Assembly: GCA_964528085.1 (NCBI GenBank)
Contig: CAZGRE010000002.1
Location: 1 to 64,000, forward strand
DNA length: 64,000 bases
Reading direction: 5' to 3'
From: B2-G16 sp964528085
GTDB taxonomy: Bacteria; Bipolaricaulota; Bipolaricaulia; UBA7950; UBA9294
The translations under genes were made by a program, and so were the position numbers. Positions within the stretch are counted from its first letter, which is position 1, and every line of letters begins with the position of its first letter. Positions 43,033 to 50,666 of this stretch are shown one piece after another. Below the pieces are notes generated by a model that was not told the origin of the DNA, did not search any database, and was given only the letters and a program-made list of their open reading frames with translations.

Positions 43033-43551
43033 ATGGAAGACATTCTCCGGTTGATCGAGAAGAGACGGTCGATCCGCAGGTTCACCGGTGAGCCGGTCGA
43101 GCGGGAGAGGCTCGTGGTTGCGCTCAAGGCGGCGATGGCGGCTCCGTCCGCCAACAATAGCAGGCCGTGGCGATTCATCGTCGTGACCGAGAAGGAGAAG
43201 GTCCAAGCCTTATGCCGCGCGCACCCGTACGCTGCGTTTGGGGTCGACGCCGGTGCCGTTGTTCTCCCGTTCGGGAAGAAGGAGGGATACGACTGGTTCG
43301 ATCAAGACATGGCCGCTGCGACCGAGAACCTCCTGATCGCCGTCGCGAACCTCGGCCTCGGCGCGACGTGGTGTGGGATGCGCGATCGCTATCAAGACAA
43401 GATACGCGAGATCGTCGGCCTCCCGGCCGATCAGTACGTCTTCGCCCTCATCCCGGTCGGCGTCCCGGCGGAGGAGAAGGGGCCGCGGGGCGATTACGAG
43501 GAGGATAGGGTCTACTGGGAATCGTACTCGCGAAATCCAGGTATGGCGTAG
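43033..43551 (+). CDS. Nitroreductase-family FMN oxidoreductase
   Basis: A 172-residue nitroreductase-fold protein. The N-terminal RRSIRRFTGEPVERE holds the FMN-phosphate arginines, APSANNSRPWRFIVV is the second FMN segment and ENLLIAVANLGLGATWCG the third. The C-terminal ALIPVGVPAEEKGPR completes the fold. This short form is common in anaerobes; the natural substrate is unknown. AAGGAGGGGCTG precedes the ATG. Its 3' end overlaps the convergent B3/4 gene by 40 bases. Confidence 0.9.
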   Translation: MEDILRLIEKRRSIRRFTGEPVERERLVVALKAAMAAPSANNSRPWRFIVVTEKEKVQALCRAHPYAAFGVDAGAVVLPFGKKEGYDWFDQDMAAATENLLIAVANLGLGATWCGMRDRYQDKIREIVGLPADQYVFALIPVGVPAEEKGPRGDYEEDRVYWESYSRNPGMA

Positions 43552-44219
43552 CCGACCCTCTCCGCCTTGCAGTGGGAGCGGAGGAGTTCAGCGTAGTCGG
43601 CGGCGATCCCGACGAGACGCTCGGGGGGTTCATCAGCCGGCGCGTAGAGGACGGCGATGACATCCCTGGTTGCCTCGCTGATCTTCGTTTCCATCGCGTC
43701 CTTCACCGGGTTTCCGCATGGAACCCAGGTGTCGTTCCTCAGCCGACAGACGACGAGTAGGTCCTCGAGATCGATCGTCTGACCGGATCGGTTGAATGCG
43801 TACGACTCCCCGGGGCGTCCCCACCTGAGGAGGAGCCTTCTTCCGGAGAGCCTAGCGTCGAAGATCGATCCGGGAAGCCCGGTCTCCAGGCTTATCGCGT
43901 TGTTGACATCGACAGGGGGGTTGATGAGAGGGAACCTTCCATTGAGCGCAGCGCGGAGGAGGAACTCGCTCGCCGGCCTCCCCCGCCCGCTCGCCCGGTA
44001 TTTTCCATGCTTCAACATCCGCCTCACACGCGCTCTTTGCTCCTGCGGGATGAATCCCTCTCCGATCTTTTGCGCCCGGGCGATCGTATCAGCAAGGAAC
44101 GGAGGCGCCTCAACGGTCGGGTGAGGGGGTGCGATCCCTTCGGCGTAGATCAAGGCGGGGAGGACGGGGGATGGCGATAAGGAGGGGTCAAGCTCGATTT
44201 TGTATCCGTTTTCGTTCAT
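43512..44219 (-). CDS. Stand-alone B3/B4 (PheT-like) domain protein
   Basis: A 235-residue protein with the B3/B4 domain otherwise found in the phenylalanyl-tRNA synthetase beta chain: SEFLLRAALNGRFPLINPPVDVNNAISLETGLPGSIFDA and a following RPGESYAFNRSGQTIDLEDLLVVC segment. Free-standing members are thought to edit or bind aminoacyl-tRNA or related ligands, but the role is not settled. An N-terminal helical extension precedes the domain. The gene lies 19 bases after a leftward lipoprotein gene and may share its message. Confidence 0.8.
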   Translation of the reverse strand: MNENGYKIELDPSLSPSPVLPALIYAEGIAPPHPTVEAPPFLADTIARAQKIGEGFIPQEQRARVRRMLKHGKYRASGRGRPASEFLLRAALNGRFPLINPPVDVNNAISLETGLPGSIFDARLSGRRLLLRWGRPGESYAFNRSGQTIDLEDLLVVCRLRNDTWVPCGNPVKDAMETKISEATRDVIAVLYAPADEPPERLVGIAADYAELLRSHCKAERVGYAIPGFREYDSQ

Positions 44220-44238
44220 GTGGGTCCTGGGCTTCTCA

Positions 44239-44652
44239 TCACCGCGTCGGGACGGGGGTGCCGGTCTTGAGCTCGAAGCTTGCCGTCACGTCGTTGGCGA
44301 TCACTGTATACACCCCGGCCGGCATCCCCTCCACAGCGAGAGGGGTGGTGATCTCGAACGGTGTGGTCGTTTGGGCGCAGATCTCATGGACCGGCCGGCG
44401 GGTCGTGATCGTGAGGATGAAGGTGTGGTTCCGGATCTCTTGTTTCACCGAATCGATCTCGGTGCACGCGTCCGGGAGGGTACCGTGGACGATGACACTA
44501 ACCTGCGGCGGGACCGAGTCCGTTGTCCTCACCTCCACGGCATCGATCCTCGCCTCGCGGTAGAAGTACTCGGGCGATCCCTTGTTGGAACGGCAACCGG
44601 AGAGGATGAGAAGGAGGGCGATAATAATGCCAAAAGAAACGTAACGTCCCAT
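44239..44652 (-). CDS. Small lipoprotein of unknown function
   Basis: A 137-residue protein with signal VSFGIIIALLLILSGC, a clear lipobox. The mature part is beta-rich (VSVIVHGTLPDACTEIDSV, HTFILTITTRRPVHEICAQ, GVYTVIANDVTASFELKTG) and has two cysteines that may pair. Its pattern suggests an Ig-like fold, but I recognise no family. The ATG at 44652 is weakly served by GAGCGGTGAGA. A longer frame upstream is antisense to the nucleoside hydrolase gene and is not coding. It is divergent from that gene. Confidence 0.7.
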   Translation of the reverse strand: MGRYVSFGIIIALLLILSGCRSNKGSPEYFYREARIDAVEVRTTDSVPPQVSVIVHGTLPDACTEIDSVKQEIRNHTFILTITTRRPVHEICAQTTTPFEITTPLAVEGMPAGVYTVIANDVTASFELKTGTPVPTR

Positions 44653-44750
44653 TCTCACCGCTCTTCCTCTCCTCCTTGCGCCTGGTGCACCTATTGCTCT
44701 CCGATATCCTACACCAGAATCGCCGGAGGGGAAACTTCGGGACCGACCGA

Positions 44751-44780
44751 TTGCTGAACCCCCCTCCAGTCGAATAGTAT
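44751..44780 (+). promoter_or_regulatory. Promoter of the nucleoside hydrolase gene
   Basis: TTGCTG (44751-44756), 18 bases, TAGTAT (44775-44780), followed by GGAGGAGG and the TTG start at 44804. Confidence 0.5.
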
Positions 44781-44803
44781 TCCCGTTGGCGGAGGAGGCT
44801 GAT

Positions 44804-45727
44804 TTGAGACACTTCCTGATCGATACGGATACCGCATCCGACGATGCGGTCGCCCTTCTTATGGCCCTTCGCACGGAAGGGATCAGAGTCGAGGCGATAA
44901 CGGTCGTTGCGGGTAACGTTCCCCTTGAGCAAGGGGTGCAGAATGCCCTGTACACGGTCGAGCGCTCCGGGGCGAAGGCCCCGGTGTATCCCGGCCTTGC
45001 AAAGCCGCTCCTCCGGCCGCTACGCACAGCACAATTCTGCCATGGGAACGACGGGATGGGTGATATCGGCCTCCCGTTGTCCGGGCGGAGGCCCGCATCT
45101 GGGAACGGGGTCGATGCGATCGTCGACACGATCCGTCGCTTTCCGGGTGAGATCACCCTCGTCACCCTCGGCCCGCTGACGAACGTGGCCGTGGCGATCC
45201 TTAAGGAGCCGGCGCTCGTTGGGATGGTGAAGGAATGCGTGGTGATGGGAGGGATCGGTCTCGGGCACGGTAACGTCGTCCCGGCGGCCGAGTACAACAT
45301 ATGGGTCGATCCCGAGGCGGCGAGGATCGTCTTTAACTCCGGCCTTCCGATCACGATGGTCGGATGGGAGATCTCCCGCAGGTATGCGGCGTTTAACGCT
45401 GACGATGCCGAGGGGCTCCGGAGTGTATCGGAGCTCGGGGAGTTCGTCGTCTCGATCCAGAAGGCGATGCGTGTCTTCTGCATCGAGAAGCTGAAGCAGG
45501 ATGGGTTCGATCTCCCCGATCCGATTGCCATGGCTGTAGCCATCGACCCGGAGGTCGCCGTCAGGATGGAGCGCCTCCACGTCGACGTCGAAACGAAGGG
45601 GGAGCTGACCGCTGGTGAGACCGTCGTCGATCATCTTGGGATCACAGGGGAGCCGGCGAACGCGAACGTAGTCCTTGAAGCATCGCGCGAACGGTTCCTC
45701 TCCGTGTTGTACGACTCCCTCCGCTGA
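44804..45727 (+). CDS. Inosine-uridine preferring nucleoside hydrolase
   Basis: Splits ribonucleosides to base and ribose for salvage. The calcium-binding N-terminal cluster DTDTASDDA is diagnostic, followed by AITVVAGNVPLEQG, HGNDGMGD, LVTLGPLTNVA, the VVMGG strand and the EYNIWVDPEAA loop. The 307-residue length is normal. The start is the TTG at 44804, six bases after GGAGGAGG; an in-frame TTG at 44786 is poorer. nrnA follows 44 bases later on the same strand. Confidence 0.92.
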   Translation: MRHFLIDTDTASDDAVALLMALRTEGIRVEAITVVAGNVPLEQGVQNALYTVERSGAKAPVYPGLAKPLLRPLRTAQFCHGNDGMGDIGLPLSGRRPASGNGVDAIVDTIRRFPGEITLVTLGPLTNVAVAILKEPALVGMVKECVVMGGIGLGHGNVVPAAEYNIWVDPEAARIVFNSGLPITMVGWEISRRYAAFNADDAEGLRSVSELGEFVVSIQKAMRVFCIEKLKQDGFDLPDPIAMAVAIDPEVAVRMERLHVDVETKGELTAGETVVDHLGITGEPANANVVLEASRERFLSVLYDSLR

Positions 45728-45771
45728 GGCCGTCGATCCTGTACAATCTTTGGCTTACGAAAGGAGATTGG

Positions 45772-46755
45772 ATGCCGGAGGGTTTAGGGCGCGTGATAGG
45801 GAGGATCAAGGAGGGGGAGCGGTTCCTCGTCATCGGGCACATAAAGCCCGACGGGGATGACATAAGCTCGGTCGCCTCCCTTACGATGATCCTCCGCAAG
45901 GCGGGGAAGATCGCAGAAGGGTGCATCGCCGATCGGATCCCGTGGTTCTTCAGGAGGCTCGCCGGAGCCGGATCGATAAAGGGTGTCGATGAGCTGCGCG
46001 GATATCGATTCGACACTTCGATCACCGTCGATGCCTCCGATCTCTTCCGGATCGGGGAGGCGGTCGAGCTCCTCGGAGGTGATATCCCCGATATCACCCT
46101 CGATCACCACAAAACGAACAAGGGGTTCGGGAAGATCGATTTCTGCGATCCCTCCTACGCCGCAGCCGCGATGATCGTCTATGAGATCGGAAAACAGCTG
46201 GTCGACTACGATCCCGAGCTCGCCGAGGCGACCCTCCTCGGGATCGCCACCGACACCGGCTTCTTCAAGTATGCGAACACCGACGAGCGGGTCTTCGCCT
46301 ACGCCGCTGAGCTCGTCCGGAACGGGGCCGACATCCAGCGGATCGCATCCGCTGTCCTCGAGCATCGGACGGTGGACGAGATAAAGCTTCTGATCGACAT
46401 GTTCGCCACCCTCAAGCTCTCATTGGGCGGGAGGCTCGCCACGGCGTACGTCTCAGCAGAGATGATCGAAAGAAACGGCTGCACCGAGGATGATACCTCG
46501 GGGATGGTCGGTGAGATCCGCGCGATAGACGGGGTCGAGGTTGCAATCCTGTTCATCGAGTGGCCGCGGAGGAACGTCCATGTATCGTTCCGCTCGAAGG
46601 AGTACGTCGACGTGAGCGAGATCGCGATCGCCTTCCGCGGCGGAGGTCACTCCCGTGCCGCCGGGTGCAGCCTTGCGGGCGTGGAGTTGGAGGATGTGAT
46701 GAAGAAGGTCATCCCCTTCGCTGAGAAGGCGATCGAGGCGGCTTCTCCGGCCTGA
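45772..46755 (+). CDS. nrnA: DHH/DHHA1 phosphoesterase, NrnA-like oligoribonuclease/pAp phosphatase
   Basis: Degrades short RNAs and may dephosphorylate pAp. The DHH motifs are in order: VIGHIKPDGDDISS, VDASD, TLDHHKTN and the LLGIATDTGFFKY motif, and the C-terminal DHHA1 part has FRGGGHSRAAG. The 327-residue length fits the NrnA group. AAAGGAG precedes the ATG at 45772 and a TACAAT lies upstream. It ends near a hairpin terminator shared with the convergent protease gene. Distinguishing NrnA from other DHH subfamilies needs alignment. Confidence 0.88.
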   Translation: MPEGLGRVIGRIKEGERFLVIGHIKPDGDDISSVASLTMILRKAGKIAEGCIADRIPWFFRRLAGAGSIKGVDELRGYRFDTSITVDASDLFRIGEAVELLGGDIPDITLDHHKTNKGFGKIDFCDPSYAAAAMIVYEIGKQLVDYDPELAEATLLGIATDTGFFKYANTDERVFAYAAELVRNGADIQRIASAVLEHRTVDEIKLLIDMFATLKLSLGGRLATAYVSAEMIERNGCTEDDTSGMVGEIRAIDGVEVAILFIEWPRRNVHVSFRSKEYVDVSEIAIAFRGGGHSRAAGCSLAGVELEDVMKKVIPFAEKAIEAASPA

Positions 46756-46775
46756 CCCTTGATCCTTAGAAAAGA

Positions 46776-46805
46776 AAAGGCGCGACCCGCTTGGGCCGCG
46801 CCTTT
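46776..46805 (-). terminator. Terminator between nrnA and the S8 protease gene
   Basis: AAAGGCGCG / CGCGCCTTT stem with a nested CCC-GCTT-GGG hairpin. On the minus strand it runs into CCTTTTCTTTTC, a good T tract, so it ends the protease gene; it may also act on nrnA. Confidence 0.75.
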
Positions 46806-46819
46806 CGATCGCTAGACCG

Positions 46820-48187
46820 CTAGAGGGCTCCGAGGGCGGCGTCGGCCTGAACCAGACCGGAACCGGTCGCATCGCTCCCCCAGCTGAAAGTCTCACCGGC
46901 GACGAGGGCGCTTCCCGGAGGGATCGGAAGTGCGGTTTCCTCAAGGATCTCCTCGACCGCCGCTGCATCGAGCGAGCCGTCCTTCTCGAGCATCAGGGCG
47001 ACCAGCCCGGCGACGTGCGGGGTTGCCATGCTCGTCCCGCCGAGGTAGTAGTACTGCCCTGGGACTCCGTTCGCCCAGATCGGTGGATGAGCGGCGCCGT
47101 AGGCGAGGTACGGCCCGACGACCCAGCTTCCCGGGGCGAGGACGTCGAGATCCTGCCCCGGCTTCTCCCTACCGCTGAAGTCGCAGACGTAGACGTCGCC
47201 AACTGCAGTCGGATCGGCGACGTCACCGTGCCACCAGCCGCTTGCCGCCCACTCGGAGGTCCACCCGGCCGCTCCGACGCTGATCACAGGGGCGTACGCC
47301 CCTGGATAGTCCATCCCTGCATCACCCGAGTTCCCGGCCGCCGCGACGACGATCACTCCCTTGTCGATCGCGTAGTCGATCGCAGCCTGCTCGAGCGGGG
47401 AGAGGTACGGTCCGCCGAGGCTCATGTTGATCACCATCGGTGCCCCGAGGGACTCTTTCAGATCGGCGATATGGAGGATCCCTTCCGCTACGATCGTCGA
47501 CCAGCCGGACCCGCTGTTCCCGAGGACCTTGACCGGGATAACCATCGCCTTCGTGGCGGCGCCGTTCACCGTGTAGAACCCGTAGACGCTGAACCCGAGG
47601 ATCGAGCTTGCCACGTGTGTCCCGTGGGAGTTCGTGTCCCGTTCCCACAGGTTGGCCGGCTCTGATATGTTCGCGTTCGTGCTCCCGCCTCCGGAGAACG
47701 CCTTTGCGTACTCGGTGGCGACTTGATCGGCGGGGAGATAGTCGCGCCAGTTCTTGACGAGACCGGTGTCGAGGACTGCGACGTAGACCCCTTCACCGTC
47801 GTAGTCGACGACCCGGCCGACCCCGTAATCGGTAACGTTGATGATGTCTTGATCCCAAGTGCTGATTCCCGAGGAGTAATCGAGGGCATGTCGTTCCGCT
47901 TGGTCGGCGACAGCATCGACGTAAGGGAGGGCGGCCAGCTCTGCGACGGCCGATCCCCTGACGTCCATCGCCACCCCGCCGATCTCATCGAACCGCTTCG
48001 TTATCCTTCCGTATCCCTCGAGCTCGGCGATGACCGAGTCGGTCAGCCCGCCGCTGACGATGAGCTCGATGTGGCGGGTCTGATTCGATGCGAGAGGGGA
48101 TATTGACTCCACCCCGAACCATGTGCAGCCACCAAGGAGCGCTGCAATTGCGATGAGGATCCCTACTCCGATCAATCGTTTTCTCAT
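46820..48187 (-). CDS. Subtilisin-like (S8) serine protease lipoprotein
   Basis: A 455-residue protease with a lipoprotein signal (LLGGC). A pro-region (IELIVSGGLTDSVIAELEGYGRI) resembling the I9 inhibitor domain precedes the catalytic domain. The triad is Asp in VAVLDTGL, His in SHGTHVASS and Ser in GTSMATPHVAGL, with the oxyanion asparagine in VVAAAGNSGD. It should act outside the cytoplasm, tethered by its lipid. CAGGAGGGAGAT precedes the ATG. It has its own promoter, divergent from the thermonuclease gene, and ends at a strong terminator. Confidence 0.93.
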   Translation of the reverse strand: MRKRLIGVGILIAIAALLGGCTWFGVESISPLASNQTRHIELIVSGGLTDSVIAELEGYGRITKRFDEIGGVAMDVRGSAVAELAALPYVDAVADQAERHALDYSSGISTWDQDIINVTDYGVGRVVDYDGEGVYVAVLDTGLVKNWRDYLPADQVATEYAKAFSGGGSTNANISEPANLWERDTNSHGTHVASSILGFSVYGFYTVNGAATKAMVIPVKVLGNSGSGWSTIVAEGILHIADLKESLGAPMVINMSLGGPYLSPLEQAAIDYAIDKGVIVVAAAGNSGDAGMDYPGAYAPVISVGAAGWTSEWAASGWWHGDVADPTAVGDVYVCDFSGREKPGQDLDVLAPGSWVVGPYLAYGAAHPPIWANGVPGQYYYLGGTSMATPHVAGLVALMLEKDGSLDAAAVEEILEETALPIPPGSALVAGETFSWGSDATGSGLVQADAALGAL

Positions 48188-48222
48188 ATCTCCCTCCTGC
48201 AGCCCGTCGCGGGCTCGAAACT

Positions 48223-48251
48223 AGGATATGGGGGCTGCACTCATAAGTCAA
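48223..48251 (-). promoter_or_regulatory. Promoter of the S8 protease gene
   Basis: Minus strand TTGACT (48251-48246), 17 bases, TATCCT (48228-48223). An AGCCCG/CGGGCT hairpin lies in the leader just before the ribosome site. Confidence 0.6.
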
Positions 48252-48260
48252 CCGTCTGGC

Positions 48261-48289
48261 TTGCACTCCTTTTCCTATGGAAGTAGACT
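48261..48289 (+). promoter_or_regulatory. Promoter of the thermonuclease gene
   Basis: TTGCAC (48261-48266), 17 bases, TAGACT (48284-48289). It is back to back with the protease promoter, nine bases between the two -35 elements. Confidence 0.6.
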
Positions 48290-48333
48290 CCTTTTAAAGA
48301 TCGATATGGAGCAATCTGGGGAAAGGAGGACGA

Positions 48334-49272
48334 ATGAAGGTACAGACAGTTCTTTGTGGGATGATCCTCCTTGCTTTCACCCCTGTTCTTTCCCAGGGGG
48401 TTCAGACCCCTCCTAGCGTGATCGGGCCGTGCTGGGTGATCGCCGTGCATGATGGAGATTCGATAACCGTCCGCGCACCCGATGGGGAGCCGATTCCTGT
48501 CCGTTACATGGGTATCGACGCCCCTGAGAAGGAGGATGCGTTCGGCGAGGAGGCATTGAACCGGAACAAAGTGCTCGTCGAAGGCCGATCTGTGTGGCTC
48601 GAAGTGGATACGACCGATGGGGGATACCTGACCGATCGAGACGATCGGGTCCTCGCGTACGTCTTCCTTGATGCTACGTGTGCGCAATCGGTGCAGCAGA
48701 TGCTTATCTCCGAAGGGATGGCCCTGATCGACGTGCGGAACGTCGTCGATCGCGACCTCGATCCGGACGCGTTTCCCATCCGTCATGCATCTTCTCTTAT
48801 CCAAGCCCAGATCGAAGCCGCATGCAGCCGGAGCGGGTTATGGGAAGAGATGGTCCCAGAGAAAAATGGGCTTGTCATTGCCGCAATCCAGTTCTGGGGC
48901 GAGATTGAGACCGTCTACCTCGTTAACGCCGGCGAAGATGAGATCGATCTTGCCGCCACTTGGATATTGATGGACGAACGCGCTCATGAGAAGTTGGAGA
49001 AAGGCGAGAGCAGCCATAACGTGCTAAAGTTCGGACTGGCCTTCGGCCCTGAATGTACCCTTCCCCCACGCGGAGTCTTGAAGATCTGCACCGGACCTGG
49101 AATTCCGGAGGGGGAGAGAGGAACGCGCACGGGCTGTGGGACCGACGAGGTGATCTTCTACTGGTTTGGGTGCAAGGTTTGGAACAGCGACGGTGACACC
49201 GCTTACCTCTACTCGCCGGATGGGAACCTCTGTTCCATCTATCAGTATCCGTGGCAGAAAACTGAGGACTAG
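48334..49272 (+). CDS. Secreted thermonuclease (SNase-like) with a C-terminal lamin-tail domain
   Basis: Residues about 30-170 are a staphylococcal-nuclease-like domain: VHDGDSITV, the VRYMGIDAPE motif with catalytic R and E, and DRDDRVLAYVFLD with the second arginine. The C-terminal 130 residues (YLVNAGEDEIDLAATWILMD to WNSDGDTAYLYSPDGNLCSIYQY) match the lamin-tail (LTD) fold, often attached to secreted nucleases. A signal peptide (LCGMILLAFTPVLSQG) leads. AAAGGAGGACGA precedes the ATG. It probably degrades environmental DNA or RNA to feed the salvage enzymes coded nearby. Confidence 0.9.
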   Translation: MKVQTVLCGMILLAFTPVLSQGVQTPPSVIGPCWVIAVHDGDSITVRAPDGEPIPVRYMGIDAPEKEDAFGEEALNRNKVLVEGRSVWLEVDTTDGGYLTDRDDRVLAYVFLDATCAQSVQQMLISEGMALIDVRNVVDRDLDPDAFPIRHASSLIQAQIEAACSRSGLWEEMVPEKNGLVIAAIQFWGEIETVYLVNAGEDEIDLAATWILMDERAHEKLEKGESSHNVLKFGLAFGPECTLPPRGVLKICTGPGIPEGERGTRTGCGTDEVIFYWFGCKVWNSDGDTAYLYSPDGNLCSIYQYPWQKTED

Positions 49273-49340
49273 CAAGTCACGGCCGGCCGGTTAGGCGAGA
49301 AGCTTACCCCGGTCAGGCCTCTGTAGATCCGACGTTTTAG

Positions 49341-49547
49341 TGTCGTGAGAAGGGCGTTAAGCTCATCCTGAAGTGGATCGAGGCGCTTGCTGCTATACCC
49401 CCGCCCCGATCAGCGCGAAAAGCTAACGGATCAGGAGTGCTGTTGGACCGCCTGGGCCCATACCGGGTCATCTACAAGGTTGACGACGATGCAGGCATCG
49501 TCGTTGTGGTCAAGGTCGGCCACCGTGGGGATGTCTACCAACGCTGA
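49341..49547 (+). pseudogene. Remnant of a RelE/ParE-type toxin
   Basis: The reading frame just after a TAG at 49338 gives a partial helix region (KLILKWIEALAAIPPPRSA) and then the unmistakable RelE end: LDRLGPYRVIYKVDDDAG, VVVVKVGHRGDVYQR and a stop. The N-terminal part of the family is missing, and there is no start codon or ribosome site ahead of the conserved region. No antitoxin frame is visible next to it. I read it as a decayed toxin gene. A functional gene would require a frameshift upstream of 49341. Confidence 0.6.
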
Positions 49548-50025
49548 TAATCTCTCCTAGCAGAACCCGTTTATCAAAGAGTGAGTTCTCTTTCACAACG
49601 GAAGGCACGCCTGTCCATTCTTGTCTGTTTACTAGTAGTTTCTTTTGTAACTAGGACGGGGGGCTGCTGATCTTCGTCGGGATATTCCTTGCGATCTTTA
49701 CTTCTGTCCCCTACGGATTTGTGAGCGTAGTTAAGGTTGTTGACTTCTTCGGCACGCGGAACTGGTCAATCACAGTTGTATCTTTCGTCCTCTTGGGCAT
49801 ATCGTTGGCTTTGTAGATATTTGGGCTCACTCCGTAAGTTTTTGCTTGGCCCGGAGGCCATGAAGAGGTCTCCGGTGTGCTCACGCAATAGTGCACAGGA
49901 CGTGAATGGGGCTCAGGTAACCGTTTGTAACTGAATAGGGGGAGGTAATGAGTCTGGCGGCCGGTTGTCGCTTTGGGGCCCTCTTCGCGTAGAATGGGAG
50001 GCGTTTCTGGAGAAGGAGGATGGGG
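49548..50025. other. Gene-poor patch of lower G+C with decayed coding sequence
   Basis: No intact gene is seen. A frame at 49655-49816 (+) codes for two hydrophobic segments (IFVGIFLAIFTSVPYGFVSVV and ITVVSFVLLGISLAL) but starts right after a stop and has no start codon, so it looks like the end of a broken membrane-protein gene. A TAGAAT near 49991 may be the -10 of the next gene. Base composition is poorer in G+C than the neighbours, in keeping with old foreign DNA. Confidence 0.45.
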
Positions 50026-50652
50026 ATGAGAAAGCTTTCAATCGCTCTTTTGCTGTTGATCTCCTTTGCGGTGAGCGGGGCGTCGCTGACGCTGACCGAG
50101 ATCGGGTTCAGGCTCGACCTCGCGTTGAACCCTTTCCGGATCGATGGAAGGGCGAAGTGGGATATCACGGTCGGCGCGTACGCTCGGATCAAGATCGACG
50201 ATCAATGGAGCGCACGGTTGTCGGTCGGTTCGCGGGTCGATCGGTTCTACCCATTCGCCGATATCGGGGTCGATCGGACGATCATCCCGCATCTGTTCGC
50301 CGAAGGGGTCCTCTCGATCCGTTCCCTTCCCCGCCGCGGCCTTTCGACCTCGGCCTTTGTCGGGGGACGTTACATCCCGGATGTCGGAACGGACGGCCGC
50401 GTTGAGATTGCAAGCCTCCCGTTCGGCTGGATCCTGACGGGCTATGCGGGTGAGCTGCACGGCCAATTCTTCCTCCAGCCGAACCTGACCCTCGATGGGA
50501 CGCTGATCTCCCTCCAGGGCGGGATGATCGGTCAAGGGATTACGCTCTTTGTCGTCAGTCGCCCGGCCGGAGCAGGGGAACCGCTTCTCACGATCGGCGG
50601 GGGCTATGCCATTTCAGGGAGCCTCGCCACCCATATCGGCTTCGCACCGTAA
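50026..50652 (+). CDS. Exported protein of unknown function
   Basis: A 208-residue protein with a signal peptide (KLSIALLLLISFAVSGAS). The mature part alternates hydrophobic and polar residues (AKWDITVGAYARIKIDDQW, ISLQGGMIGQGITLFVVS) and may be a beta barrel or sandwich; the end reads GYAISGSLATHIGFAP. No family is recognised. I start at the ATG at 50026, six bases after GGAGG; an ATG at 50020 abuts the same ribosome site. It is convergent with the MFS gene that ends 15 bases away. Confidence 0.65.
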   Translation: MRKLSIALLLLISFAVSGASLTLTEIGFRLDLALNPFRIDGRAKWDITVGAYARIKIDDQWSARLSVGSRVDRFYPFADIGVDRTIIPHLFAEGVLSIRSLPRRGLSTSAFVGGRYIPDVGTDGRVEIASLPFGWILTGYAGELHGQFFLQPNLTLDGTLISLQGGMIGQGITLFVVSRPAGAGEPLLTIGGGYAISGSLATHIGFAP

Positions 50653-50666
50653 GGAACGTTCCCCAT

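Noticed and set aside
44653..45543. Long N-terminal extension of the leftward lipoprotein gene
   Set aside because: The extension is antisense to the nucleoside hydrolase gene; the true protein starts with the lipoprotein signal at 44652.
49655..49816. Small two-helix membrane protein
   Set aside because: The frame begins straight after a stop and contains no plausible start codon, so it is more likely the end of a decayed gene.
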